Source: Candidatus Woesearchaeota archaeon
GTDB taxonomy: Archaea; Nanobdellota; Nanobdellia; Woesearchaeales; 21-14-0-10-32-9
Direction of reading: 5' to 3'
DNA: 55,073 bases
NCBI GenBank assembly: GCA_021736975.1
Contig: JAIPET010000008.1
Location: forward strand, 1 to 55,073
Positions 34,687 to 43,506 of this stretch are shown in pieces. Position 1 is the stretch's first letter. Each line of letters begins with the position of its first letter. The notes beneath the pieces were generated by a model that saw only the letters and a program-made list of their open reading frames with translations, had not been told where the DNA came from and ran no database searches. The translations under genes and the position numbers were made by a program.

Positions 34687-35280
34687 TTAAATATTTATTA
34701 TCATTCCTTTTGGTCCTGGATTAATTAGTTTTGTTTTTCCTATTTTGTCTTCTATTCCGAATGTGTCGTGTATGTGTCCACTTATGCTTAGGGTTGGTTG
34801 ATTTTTTTCTATGAATTCTCTGTATGTTTTTGAACCTACGTGTCCTACTCCTGGTACTAAATCTAGTTTTGTGTTTATTGGCGGTGCATGCGTTAGTAAA
34901 ATTGTTTTTTCAGAGGTTTTCATTGCATCTGAAAATTCTTTTTTTAAATTTTCAAAGCTTGGGTATATGCTTGTAAATCCGCCACCTCCATGTCCTATGA
35001 ATAATATTCCTTGGTAGCGTAAATATTTTTTATGCATGAATTCTATGTTTAATCTTTTTTCGCATTCTTCTCTTGTTTCTTTGCTTGGTTCATGGTTTCC
35101 ATGTATTACTAAGCAAGGTTTGTTTAGAGATTCTAAGAAGTCAAAGAATTCTTTTGTTCCATTGTCAAATAATGTGTGATCTCCCAGACTTATAACTAAA
35201 TCTGCATCTTTTGACTTTTTTGTTAATTCTTCTATGTACTCGTATTGTGCGTGTAAGTCTGTGAATATTAGTATTTTCAT
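34687..35280 (-). CDS. Metallophosphoesterase, YfcE/MJ0936-like
   Basis: 197 aa. Calcineurin-like fold with all motifs: FTDLHAQ (Asp8, His10), SLGDHTL (Asp34), HGNHEP (Asn82-His83), LTHAPP (His130) and SGHIHD (His166, His168). This subfamily hydrolyses phosphodiesters; its in vivo substrate is not evident. Converges with the AlaE-like gene and follows the M49 peptidase gene by 30 bases in the same direction. Confidence 0.9.
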   Translation of the reverse strand: MKILIFTDLHAQYEYIEELTKKSKDADLVISLGDHTLFDNGTKEFFDFLESLNKPCLVIHGNHEPSKETREECEKRLNIEFMHKKYLRYQGILFIGHGGGGFTSIYPSFENLKKEFSDAMKTSEKTILLTHAPPINTKLDLVPGVGHVGSKTYREFIEKNQPTLSISGHIHDTFGIEDKIGKTKLINPGPKGMIINI

Positions 35281-35310
35281 TTTTTTTTAAGTGTATGCTT
35301 TTTTTATTTG

Positions 35311-36870
35311 TTAAAGTTCATCTAGTTCATATGTAATATTTATATCTACTGGTATATGTTCCATTTTTTTAAGCATATCTTTTATTTCTTGGTTTACTGT
35401 TTTATATTTTTCTATGAATTTTTTTGCGCCTTCATAATCTCCGTTTGCTTGTATTGTAAGGACTTTTGTTGCTAATGATTTTACTGTTTCTCTGATATTT
35501 TCAAAGTTTACTGTGTAATTGTTTTCTTTTTCATCATATATCAGATTGTTTTTTTCTTTAAAGTAATTTAGTATGATTATGTTTGATCCTGCGTGTGCTT
35601 CGTTTAATCCAAATCTTAGCGGTCTGTATGTCATTGCTAAGAAGCATGCTAGCATTTTGTTTATTTCTTCTTTTGTCAGGATATTTTTTTCTTCTAATAA
35701 GAATGATGTGTATATTCCGCATATGTCTGCTTTTAATTCTTCTATTGTTGAGTATGTTTCTTTTAAGGTTTTATTGACAGTTGTTTCTTTTCCTTCTAAT
35801 ATTATTTTGCCTGGTCCTATGCCGTGGCTTATTTCATGAAGTACGACGTGCATAAAATATCCTTCGAAACTTATTAGGTTGTGTTGTTCTTTTTTTAGCA
35901 CTTCTTTAAATATTGGTTCTGAGCATGATTCGAATTTTGCGTTCATTATGTTTTTGAACATTACTTTTTTTGATCCTTTTTCTTCTCTTACTTTTTCATC
36001 ATTTGGAAGATTATGTGCTACAAAGTGAATTCCTGATCTACAATCACCTCCTGAATGTATTGCGTTCACTACTATTGTTGGTGAATGTTTTCCTTTTCTT
36101 GGAATCGGTGTTTTTATTGGTAAATATGAATCGAATTCTTGCATTAGTTCTTCTAAGTGTTTTAGTTTTTCTGTTTCTTTTTTATCTAATATAGAAATAA
36201 CTGATTCAAAACTTGCTTTATATCCAAATAGTTCATCTTCATATACTTCGTATGGGCCTATTAGTGGTTCTAGTTTTGAATTTAAGTCCATCCATGCGCA
36301 GTCTGATTCAAAGTAATTATCTTTAAGAATTGTTTCGCTTAATTTTGATAAATAATTTTTTAATGTTTTATCCTGAGAAATTTCTGCTGCTTCTTTCAAA
36401 ACTTTTGATATTTCTTGTGTTTCTTCTTTGTATGATTTTGAATAGGGAATTGCAATTAATTCTTTTTTTTCATTTCTTCTTATTAGTGTGTATTCTGATG
36501 TGAATTCTTCTTTTTTATCTGGGTTTTCTGAGATATAGTGTTCAAATTCTTCTTTAGTCATGTCTTCTGGATAAAAGTTTGCTCCTGGTTTTTGTGTGTG
36601 TCCTTCTAGAAATGTTTCGTTATGTTTTAGTCTGTTAAATGGTCCTTTCATGAATTCAAAGAATTTTAGTTTATCTATGTCTCCTTCTTCAACAATTTGA
36701 ATGTATGCTTCTTTGTTTTTTGAGTATGTTTGGTCAAAGAATATTTGGTCAGTAATCTTGGATACTTGTACTAGTTTTTTTACAACTTCTTTTTCCCAAT
36801 CACTTAATTCTGAGAATCTGCTTTGAATTGTGACTGGTTTAAATTTGCTTAGTTCTTTTTTTAGGTCCAT
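35311..36870 (-). CDS. Zinc metallopeptidase, dipeptidyl-peptidase III (M49) family
   Basis: 519 aa. HEISH (345-349) within VVLHEISHGIGPGK and, 28 residues later, STIEELKADICGIY supply the HExxH and E-E-x-x-A-D zinc ligands of M49-like peptidases of the Nudix-associated DPP III branch. The canonical DPP III motif HELLGH is a six-residue HExxxH; here it is five. The N-terminal half is helical. No signal peptide, so cytoplasmic oligopeptide breakdown is likely. Probably co-transcribed with the phosphoesterase gene. Confidence 0.82.
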   Translation of the reverse strand: MDLKKELSKFKPVTIQSRFSELSDWEKEVVKKLVQVSKITDQIFFDQTYSKNKEAYIQIVEEGDIDKLKFFEFMKGPFNRLKHNETFLEGHTQKPGANFYPEDMTKEEFEHYISENPDKKEEFTSEYTLIRRNEKKELIAIPYSKSYKEETQEISKVLKEAAEISQDKTLKNYLSKLSETILKDNYFESDCAWMDLNSKLEPLIGPYEVYEDELFGYKASFESVISILDKKETEKLKHLEELMQEFDSYLPIKTPIPRKGKHSPTIVVNAIHSGGDCRSGIHFVAHNLPNDEKVREEKGSKKVMFKNIMNAKFESCSEPIFKEVLKKEQHNLISFEGYFMHVVLHEISHGIGPGKIILEGKETTVNKTLKETYSTIEELKADICGIYTSFLLEEKNILTKEEINKMLACFLAMTYRPLRFGLNEAHAGSNIIILNYFKEKNNLIYDEKENNYTVNFENIRETVKSLATKVLTIQANGDYEGAKKFIEKYKTVNQEIKDMLKKMEHIPVDINITYELDEL

Positions 36871-37139
36871 GAATTCAAAACAAATTTATATTATATAAAG
36901 GTTTTTTAAAATTATTAAATAGGTTGATTTGAGCTTATTTTTTGAAAATATGTTGATTAATAATGCCGGTTTAAGTTTTTTGATACGATTAATGTGTTTA
37001 TTCGATTTTAGAAATGTTTAAATAGTTATTATTTAAACTTAAAGTTGTAAAAATTGATGTTGTTTTGGTGATTGTGGTGTTTTTTTACTTTTTTTTAAAC
37101 AATTACCTTCTAAAAAAGATGGTGAGTTGTGAGGTATTT

Positions 37140-38348
37140 ATGGATAAAAAAAAGCTAACAATTGTTAATGTTTTGTATGCAAGACCGCACTTGGGTGGTA
37201 GTGGTAAGGTAGGGTTGGAGATAGGGAAAGAAATGGCTAGAAGAGGTCATGATGTTCATATAATTAGTTATTCTGATACTTATTTGAGTGGTGATGAAAA
37301 AAATTTACTGAAATTACATCCTGTTCACGAAGTAGGTTATGATTCTTTTAAAGTTCCTCCTTCAGGTTTGGTTTTCCCAAGTGAGATAAGAAACTTAGCT
37401 GAAGAAATAAAAATTGATATTTTGCATGCGCATTATGCTATACAACATGGTGAGGCGGTAATTGATGGGAGGGAATGCATTCGAATGGATATGCATGAGT
37501 TAAATTATGAAAAAGTTCCCAAAGCAGTCACTACATTACATGGTACTGATATTAGTGTCAATGGTTATAAGAGGGCGATAGGGCACGGTATTAGATTAAG
37601 ATTGTCTCAAATGGATTTCTTAACATTCGTATCTCAAGATTTGCAAAATCAGGCTAAAAATTTATTCAAATTAGATAATTATGGTGTTGTTATTCAGAAC
37701 TTTATTGATGAAACAAAGTTCAATATTGCTGATGCTGAAAAAGTAAGAATGGGTGTAAGGAATGAATTAAATATTCCTTTGGATGCTGTTGTTTTTTATC
37801 ACACTTCTAATTTCAGACCTGTAAAAAATACGTCTGCAATTGTTGATGCATTTCATTTAGCTAAGTTAAATGAAAATAATTTTCCAAAAAATGCTTTTTT
37901 GCTGTTTTTTGGAAATGGACCTGAAAAATCTCATGTTGAATCGAAAGTTAAACAATATGGTCTTGAAAATAGAGTTATATTTACAGACACTATTCAATAT
38001 GAAGATATGCCGAGATACATACATGCAGGAGATGTTCATGTTTTGCCTTCTTTGAAAGAGGCTTGTCCTCTGGTGAATCTTGAAGCGATGGCTGTGAAGA
38101 AACCAATTATTGCATCTAATGTTGGGGGTATTCCTGAACAAATAATTGATGGTGAGACTGGATTTCTTATTGAACCTCAAGATACGGTTGCTTTATCTAA
38201 GTATGTTGGATTACTTTCTTTAGATGAAGATTTAAGAAGAAGCATGGGCGAGAAAGGATATAAATTGCTCAATAAAAAATTTTCAAGAAAAGAAATCGGG
38301 GATGCTTACGAAAATATGTATTATGATTTGTTAAACACTACTAAATAG
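37140..38348 (+). CDS. GT4 glycosyltransferase, BshA-like
   Basis: 402 aa from ATG 37140, with SD GAGGT four bases upstream; TATA tracts near 37018-37036 give a leader of about 80-100 bases. GT-B fold: nucleotide-side glycine loop HLGGSGKVGLEIGKEMARRG (about 15-34), TLHGTDIS, VVIQNFIDETKF, SNFRPVKNTSAIVDAF and the UDP-site EACPLVNLEAMAVKKPIIAS. The GGSGKV and SNFRPVK segments resemble BshA, which makes GlcNAc-malate in bacillithiol synthesis. No bshB or bshC is seen, so the function may be other glycan or lipid glycosylation. Confidence 0.85.
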   Translation: MDKKKLTIVNVLYARPHLGGSGKVGLEIGKEMARRGHDVHIISYSDTYLSGDEKNLLKLHPVHEVGYDSFKVPPSGLVFPSEIRNLAEEIKIDILHAHYAIQHGEAVIDGRECIRMDMHELNYEKVPKAVTTLHGTDISVNGYKRAIGHGIRLRLSQMDFLTFVSQDLQNQAKNLFKLDNYGVVIQNFIDETKFNIADAEKVRMGVRNELNIPLDAVVFYHTSNFRPVKNTSAIVDAFHLAKLNENNFPKNAFLLFFGNGPEKSHVESKVKQYGLENRVIFTDTIQYEDMPRYIHAGDVHVLPSLKEACPLVNLEAMAVKKPIIASNVGGIPEQIIDGETGFLIEPQDTVALSKYVGLLSLDEDLRRSMGEKGYKLLNKKFSRKEIGDAYENMYYDLLNTTK

Positions 38349-38383
38349 TAAATAATATAAATTTGGAGTTATTTCTTAGTGTT

Positions 38384-39430
38384 ATGAATATTATTTTAGA
38401 TAGTTATGCTGATGTGAGGGTTCACAAAGATAATGCATCTGGTCTTGAGCAAATGATGATTATTTTTGATAAGGAATTAAATAAAAGAAATATTAAAACG
38501 TTTATTGCGGGTGTAGTTGGATCTGAAGTTGTTGGAAATCTTATTGAACCTATTTTGCCTGATAGAGAAGTGGATCAAGACAAATTTACATTTTTATTTA
38601 AGAATGTTTTGAATATAAATAATATTATTTCAAAAGTTGATGAGGAAAACATAGATTTGATTCACAATATTAATGGTCCTGTTGTTGCTTTATCTAATTA
38701 TTTTGGTAAAAAAAAGGTTCCTATACTTACTAATTTTCATTCTCCTCCAAATTTTGATTTTAAAAAATATTGTGTTTTTTTTGCAGATAATTTGTTCTTT
38801 TCTTATGTTAGTAATTTTCAAAAGAATTTGTTTATGGAAAAATTTGGGGATTTTGTTGAAGGTCCTGTTATTCACAACGGGATTTATTGTGAGGATTTCT
38901 TTTTGAGTAATAAAGAGGATTATTTGTTGTCAATGTCCAGAATATCTCCAAGAAAGTCGGTTCATCATTCAATCGAATTGGCTAAATCAACTAATTCCAA
39001 ATTGAAATTGGCTGGAAGGCTATATACGGAAGAAGAAGTTGATTATCATAGAAAAAAAATAAAACCTTTTCTTAATGAAAATATAACTTATGTGGGTGAA
39101 GCATCTTATATTAAAAAGAGAACTCTTTATTCTAAAGCTCTTGCTACGGTGGCTTTGATAGATGATTTTGAATCATTTCCTTTAATTGCTTTAGAATCTT
39201 TAGCCTCTGGAACTCCTTTGATTGCGTATAAAAATGGTCCTTTTAGTGAATCGGTGATTGATGGAGAAACTGGTTTATTGGTTGAATCTGTAGATGAAGC
39301 AATAGAAAGATTAGATGAAATAAATTCTATGGATTCAGTTTTTTGCAGGGATAGTGTTATCAAAAAATTTTCTGTTGATACTATGATGGACAAATATGTT
39401 GAATTATATCATAAAATTCTTAATTATTGA
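38384..39430 (+). CDS. GT4-like glycosyltransferase
   Basis: 348 aa from ATG 38384; an in-frame TTG 21 bases earlier is possible. Has the GT-B C-terminal domain: YLLSMSRISPRKSVHHSIEL (acceptor-side start), KLAGRLYTEEE, and FESFPLIALESLASGTPLIA with the E-x7-E pattern, then GETGLLVES. The N-terminal domain is weakly conserved and the HNGIYCEDFF hinge is present. Only 35 bases from the BshA-like gene, so one operon. Substrates unknown. Confidence 0.85.
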   Translation: MNIILDSYADVRVHKDNASGLEQMMIIFDKELNKRNIKTFIAGVVGSEVVGNLIEPILPDREVDQDKFTFLFKNVLNINNIISKVDEENIDLIHNINGPVVALSNYFGKKKVPILTNFHSPPNFDFKKYCVFFADNLFFSYVSNFQKNLFMEKFGDFVEGPVIHNGIYCEDFFLSNKEDYLLSMSRISPRKSVHHSIELAKSTNSKLKLAGRLYTEEEVDYHRKKIKPFLNENITYVGEASYIKKRTLYSKALATVALIDDFESFPLIALESLASGTPLIAYKNGPFSESVIDGETGLLVESVDEAIERLDEINSMDSVFCRDSVIKKFSVDTMMDKYVELYHKILNY

Positions 39431-39435
39431 TTTTT

Positions 39436-39462
39436 GTGTAGTTATTTTCTTGAATTCTACAC
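39436..39462. promoter_or_regulatory. Inverted repeat after the glycosyltransferase operon
   Basis: GTGTAG (39436-39441) and CTACAC (39457-39462) with a 15-base spacer, five bases after the stop codon. The TGTAGT word recurs twice between the TATA box (about 39513-39520) and the next start codon, so this may be an operator for the regulator at 39544 rather than a terminator. Confidence 0.4.
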
Positions 39463-39543
39463 TATTTCACCATAACCCATATCAGTATACAAAATACCCT
39501 ACCAATCGAAACATTTATATACTTGTAGTGTTTATGTAGTGTT

Positions 39544-39972
39544 ATGGTGATATTATTTGATCAGTTCAACATGCCAGACAGCATATTTGAAGTTATATTT
39601 AGTACAAAACAACAAGTCGTAGTAGCTCAGATGCTTATTGAAGAGATGAAAGTTAAAGATGGAGAAATAGGCAAAACTGAGATGTCCTTATTCGCTACAG
39701 CACTTCACGATGGAACTATAGTTGCTCCAGAGGAGTCTGATCCTAGAAATCCAATAAAGAAAAAACCAGTACCTATATCGTATAATAAAAGGCAATTTTA
39801 TGATAGGATCCTAACACCTATGAAAACAATGGGTATTATTGATTATGACTTATACAAGAAAACTTACAAGATAAGTGAGAGTTTTAACAAGAATATGATG
39901 AAGATTGGCTTGTTATGGCTTCAGGAGATTAGAAGACCTCCTAGATCATTTTCATTCAAGAAAAAAGAATGA
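39544..39972 (+). CDS. Small helix-turn-helix-like DNA-binding protein
   Basis: 142 aa, ATG 25 bases after ACATTTATATAC, so leaderless. The middle (YNKRQFYDRILTPMKTMGII then DYDLYKKTYKISESF) resembles the last helix and wing of a winged helix, and the N-terminal TKQQVVVAQMLIEEMKVKDG a first helix. The codon use is A-rich, unlike most + genes. Followed by an elaborate hairpin. No specific family. Confidence 0.62.
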   Translation: MVILFDQFNMPDSIFEVIFSTKQQVVVAQMLIEEMKVKDGEIGKTEMSLFATALHDGTIVAPEESDPRNPIKKKPVPISYNKRQFYDRILTPMKTMGIIDYDLYKKTYKISESFNKNMMKIGLLWLQEIRRPPRSFSFKKKE

Positions 39973-39976
39973 TATT

Positions 39977-40035
39977 GCTTCCCACGGACTTTTTTCTGTA
40001 AACCACCCTCCCCCCTACACGAAAGTCCGGGAAGC
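39977..40035 (+). terminator. Long hairpin with C-rich loop after the 39544 gene
   Basis: GCTTCC and CGGACTTT (39977-39992, two-base bulge) pair with AAAGTCCG and GGAAGC (40022-40035): 14 base pairs. The 29-base loop includes CCACCCTCCCCCCTACACG. A pyrimidine-rich T tract follows. It can act as a terminator, but the loop is far more C-rich than anything else on this strand, and it parallels the hairpin at 16825-16874. Confidence 0.6.
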
Positions 40036-40119
40036 TTCTTTCTTTTTCTTTTTACTTTATTCTTTATGTTTGATTTTTTTCTTAATAAGTTTAATAAATG
40101 ATCTTGTAATCTTTTAATT

Positions 40120-41523
40120 ATGAAAAAGGTATTATTGATTCATTCACCATTTTGTACGCCTGCAAGTCCTCCGTATGCGCTTACAGGTATATTTGATTTT
40201 CTTAAAAATAATGTTTCTTCAGATTCTGTTGAATTAGATATTTTGGATTTGAATATTGAATTTCATAAGTTAAAATTTCAGAAATTTCAGAAACTTTTTC
40301 AAAATAAAATTTCAGATAAACATAATAATGAAGAAAAGGGTATATCTAAAAATATTTTTGATTTAAATGATTATGATGTTTTTTCAAAAGAGTATGATTT
40401 ATTAACTTCAAAGACTTATTCGGATAATAATAAAATGGTTCTTCGTGGTGAAAAACCTGAGTTTTTTGATGATTTGTTAAATTTAATTAAAGAAAAAAAA
40501 CCTGATATTGTTGCTTTTAGTATAGTTTATTCTAGTCAAGTTTTTTATACGACTGCTTTACTTGAGGAATTAAAAGATTTTGAAACAATTTTAGGAGGTC
40601 CTAGTGTTAATGATAAGTTATCAAATCTTGCTTCTTTTACTTTGAAAAATGAAGTTGAATTATTAGAACATATTAATCAAGAAAAAGTTGTTTATAAAAA
40701 TTTAAATTTTGAGACTATTCCTGATTTTTCAATTTATAATTTAAATGATTATTTTTCTCCTTTTCCTTCAATTCCTATTAAGACGTCTAATACTTGTTTT
40801 TATAAGCAATGTGTGTTTTGTTCTCATTTTACGCCTGATAAATATTTTGAATTTTCTTTGGATATTATTAAAAAAACTATTGAGAAAAGTAATCAAAAAT
40901 ATTTTTTTTTAATTGATGATATGATTCCTAAAAATAGGTTGCTTGCTTTAGCAGAAATTTTTAAACCTTTAAACATTAAGTGGGGTTGTCAGTTAAAACC
41001 TACTGGTGATTTAACTTATGATGTTTTAAAGACTTTAAATGAGTCGGGATTAACTTTTGTTCTTTGGGGTGTTGAATCAGGTAATCAAAGGGTTTTGGAT
41101 TTGATGAGAAAAGGCTCTAAGGTTGATGATTTAATTAATGTTTTAAAGAATAGTCATGCTGTAGGTATTAAAAATATTACTTATATGTTATTTGGTTTTC
41201 CAACAGAGACTAAAGATGAGTGTATTTCATCTTTTGAATTTTTAAAAAATAATTCTGAATTTATTGATTTGGTTTCACCAGCTATTTTTGGTTTACAAAA
41301 AGGAACTTATATTTATAATAATCCTGAGAAATTTGGAATTAGAAAAATTATTGAAGAAAAAAGAACTTTACTTGAGCCAAGAATCACTTATGAAGTTAGT
41401 TCTGGATTGACTCATGAAGATGTTGTTAAACTTAAGAAGAATTATAAAAAAACGTTAGATAAAATAAATAAGTATCCTAAATCAATGAATTTTTTTAGGG
41501 AGCACATGTTTTTTGTTGATTAA
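40120..41523 (+). CDS. B12-binding-type radical SAM protein
   Basis: 467 aa. N-terminal cobalamin-binding-like domain (MKKVLLIHSPFCTPASPPYA, ILGGPSVN near 157) followed by a radical SAM domain whose Cys are 226, 231 and 234 in TCFYKQCVFC, that is C-x4-C-x2-C instead of the usual C-x3-C-x2-C. WGVESGNQRVLDLMRKG and MLFGFPTETKDE are the expected later motifs. Could modify a peptide, lipid or tRNA; the substrate is unknown. It follows the C-rich hairpin and converges with the nitrilase gene. Confidence 0.85.
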   Translation: MKKVLLIHSPFCTPASPPYALTGIFDFLKNNVSSDSVELDILDLNIEFHKLKFQKFQKLFQNKISDKHNNEEKGISKNIFDLNDYDVFSKEYDLLTSKTYSDNNKMVLRGEKPEFFDDLLNLIKEKKPDIVAFSIVYSSQVFYTTALLEELKDFETILGGPSVNDKLSNLASFTLKNEVELLEHINQEKVVYKNLNFETIPDFSIYNLNDYFSPFPSIPIKTSNTCFYKQCVFCSHFTPDKYFEFSLDIIKKTIEKSNQKYFFLIDDMIPKNRLLALAEIFKPLNIKWGCQLKPTGDLTYDVLKTLNESGLTFVLWGVESGNQRVLDLMRKGSKVDDLINVLKNSHAVGIKNITYMLFGFPTETKDECISSFEFLKNNSEFIDLVSPAIFGLQKGTYIYNNPEKFGIRKIIEEKRTLLEPRITYEVSSGLTHEDVVKLKKNYKKTLDKINKYPKSMNFFREHMFFVD

Positions 41524-41537
41524 GTTTAGTTTTAGTT

Positions 41538-42293
41538 TTAAAAAATATTACAAGTCTCATCAATTTTTTCTAAACTTCTTTTAGTTCTAAAATTTTTAAA
41601 TTCTTTTCTAAGATTTGTTATTTCCTCGATGTTTAAATTTGCTTGTATCATTCCTTCTTTATCTTTTATTGCTTTTAATTGTTTTAGTGGGTGACAAATT
41701 TTACTTTTCTTGAATGTTTCTTCAGTTACTGCATCTACCATTATAAAATAAGACATATAATCAAAAGCTCTGACTTGAGGTATTTTTTTAAGAACATTTT
41801 TTGTTTTTGGAAAACTCATTAAATATGCTGGGCAAAATATGACTTTGGCTCCTTGTTCTGCTAAATTTCGTCCGAATTCTGGGAATGCATAGTCCCAACA
41901 ATTTATGACCGCGCATTTTATTCCATCTAATTCAAAAGGTTTATTGTTTCTTCCTTTGCTTAAATATTTTTCTTCAGATGAATATGGGTGTTTTTTATTA
42001 TATTGGTATATTAATTTTCCTTTTTTATTTATTACAAAAAGTCTATTTTTTATTTTGTAATTAATTTTTATGTATGCGCCAAAAATAACATTGATATTGT
42101 GTTCTTTTGCACTTTCACATATTTTTTTTATATCTTTGTTTATAGATAAAACATTTTCTTGATTACATTGCAAACTTAATTCAGGAAAGCATATGACATC
42201 AGAAGATTTTGCTTTTTTTATATATTCTAAAATTTTTTTTAGATTTTCGTTTTTTGAATCAGTAATTTTTATTTGTGCTGCTACTACTTTCAT
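41538..42293 (-). CDS. Carbon-nitrogen hydrolase (nitrilase superfamily)
   Basis: 251 aa. Catalytic triad Glu38 (CFPELS), Lys100 or 101 (NKKHPY) and Cys132 (VINCWDYAFPE) in family order. Cleaves a non-peptide carbon-nitrogen bond; amidase or N-carbamoyl substrates are possible. A TATA-like TTTAAATAAA lies about 25 bases before the ATG, so it is not part of the pilus operon upstream. Confidence 0.88.
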   Translation of the reverse strand: MKVVAAQIKITDSKNENLKKILEYIKKAKSSDVICFPELSLQCNQENVLSINKDIKKICESAKEHNINVIFGAYIKINYKIKNRLFVINKKGKLIYQYNKKHPYSSEEKYLSKGRNNKPFELDGIKCAVINCWDYAFPEFGRNLAEQGAKVIFCPAYLMSFPKTKNVLKKIPQVRAFDYMSYFIMVDAVTEETFKKSKICHPLKQLKAIKDKEGMIQANLNIEEITNLRKEFKNFRTKRSLEKIDETCNIF

Positions 42294-42355
42294 GGTATCA
42301 ATATTTTTGTTTTATTTAAAAAGTTTATTAGCAAATTTAGATTTGCTAGTTTAGT

Positions 42356-43396
42356 TTATATTGTGAAAAATCCGCCAAGAGAAATTGAAAAAATGAAATA
42401 GAATATTATTGCTGTTGCAAGAAAAAATGGTATGTATTTTATTCCTGCTCTTATTTCTCCTTTTTGAATTATGCTTAGTATCATTGATGCAAATATAGAT
42501 ATTACGGATAATGCTCCGATTGAAAAGTTTCTAAAAGTGGTAATAGACATGGTTATTTCTTTTATTTTAAATCCTGATGATGCTCCTTTTGCAGAGCTCA
42601 TTGCTGGTGCTACTTGTTTTGATACATCTATAAGTATTCCTAGTAATACTTTTGCTAATGCAAAAAGCATAGGGCTTATTACTGCAACTATTGCAGCAAT
42701 AAATATTGTGAATAATAGTGTATTTGCACTCATTTCGTCTTTGATTATTTTTGTTTTTCTTAAGTTTTCTATTATTTGATCTAATACGTGTGCTACTTGA
42801 CCTCCGGTTTCTATTTCTCCTAGTATTATGTCCATTGTTCTTTTTAGTGTTGGTGAGTCGTATTTTTGTGCGAGTGCTGTTAATGCATCTGTTATTTCTT
42901 CTCCTGTCATTACTTTTTTGCTTACTATACTCATTTCTTCTCCTAGTATTTTAAAGTCTGGTTTTATTGCGCCCCATAATGATTTTTCAAAGCTTAATCC
43001 TCCTTTAAGATTTGTAGATACTAATGTTAGGTATTCTGGTAGTTGTGCTTCGATTTCTTTGACTCTGTTATATATACTCATATTTGTTGTGAAATAGAAT
43101 CCTGCCATGATTATTGACACGATTAGTGATGAGATAATTATCCAAAATAAGAATACGTAGAGTCCTTGAAGTATTATTGGTTGTTGTATTATTATTTTTG
43201 CAAATCCTGATGCAAAGAAGATTATTGCAGTTATTATTATGCCTATGAAGAATAATATTCCAAAAAAACTATATGGTACTTGAGGATATCCTGCTTTTGC
43301 TAAGTATTCTCTTAGGTCAGGTCTTAATTTTTTTGGTACTAGGGATTTACCAAATTCATCAAGGTATTTTTTTTGCATTTCGATTTTTTTTGTCAT
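42356..43396 (-). CDS. TadC/ArlJ-like type II secretion F-domain membrane protein 1
   Basis: 346 aa. Platform protein of a type IV filament system. Membrane helices lie near 40-65 and 80-105, then a T2SSF domain (EIEAQLPEYLTLVSTNLKGG through GGQVAHVLDQIIENLR), then helices near 225-255 and two at the C-terminus. The family's G-x-x-P-E/L-Y-L entry and the T-G-E-E-I-T-D-A-L turn are visible. Last gene of the pilus operon; its leader contains a 28-base duplicated segment. Confidence 0.88.
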   Translation of the reverse strand: MTKKIEMQKKYLDEFGKSLVPKKLRPDLREYLAKAGYPQVPYSFFGILFFIGIIITAIIFFASGFAKIIIQQPIILQGLYVFLFWIIISSLIVSIIMAGFYFTTNMSIYNRVKEIEAQLPEYLTLVSTNLKGGLSFEKSLWGAIKPDFKILGEEMSIVSKKVMTGEEITDALTALAQKYDSPTLKRTMDIILGEIETGGQVAHVLDQIIENLRKTKIIKDEMSANTLLFTIFIAAIVAVISPMLFALAKVLLGILIDVSKQVAPAMSSAKGASSGFKIKEITMSITTFRNFSIGALSVISIFASMILSIIQKGEIRAGIKYIPFFLATAIIFYFIFSISLGGFFTI

Positions 43397-43423
43397 TTTG
43401 TTTTATATGTTTATGTTTGGTCT
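43396..43423. repeat. 28-base direct repeat, copy 1
   Basis: Identical over 28 bases to 43479-43506. It copies the 3' end and stop codon region of the upstream TadC-like gene and abuts the start codon of the downstream one. Confidence 0.9.
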
Positions 43424-43478
43424 AACCGGTTTCGCTCGGTTAACGCGCATATTAAGTACCGTGCAAGACGGTACGAAT
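43424..43478. mobile_element. 55-base hairpin insert between perfect 28-base direct repeats
   Basis: Holds AACCG/CGGTT (43424-43441) and GTACCGT/ACGGTAC (43456-43474) hairpins and the word GCGCGTTA (- strand), also found at 18323-18330. Flanked by identical 28-base repeats. Looks like the footprint of a small element with target duplication or a recombination product; no transposase. Confidence 0.55.
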
Positions 43479-43506
43479 TTTTGTTTTATATGTTTATGTT
43501 TGGTCT
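43479..43506. repeat. 28-base direct repeat, copy 2
   Basis: Includes the last codons (RPNINI, stop) of the upstream TadC-like gene on the - strand; identical to 43396-43423. Confidence 0.9.

Noticed and set aside
36871-37139. Riboswitch in the leader of the 37140 glycosyltransferase gene
   Set aside because: The leader is long, but I find no stable stem or known aptamer pattern; two TATA tracts account for the AT-rich part.
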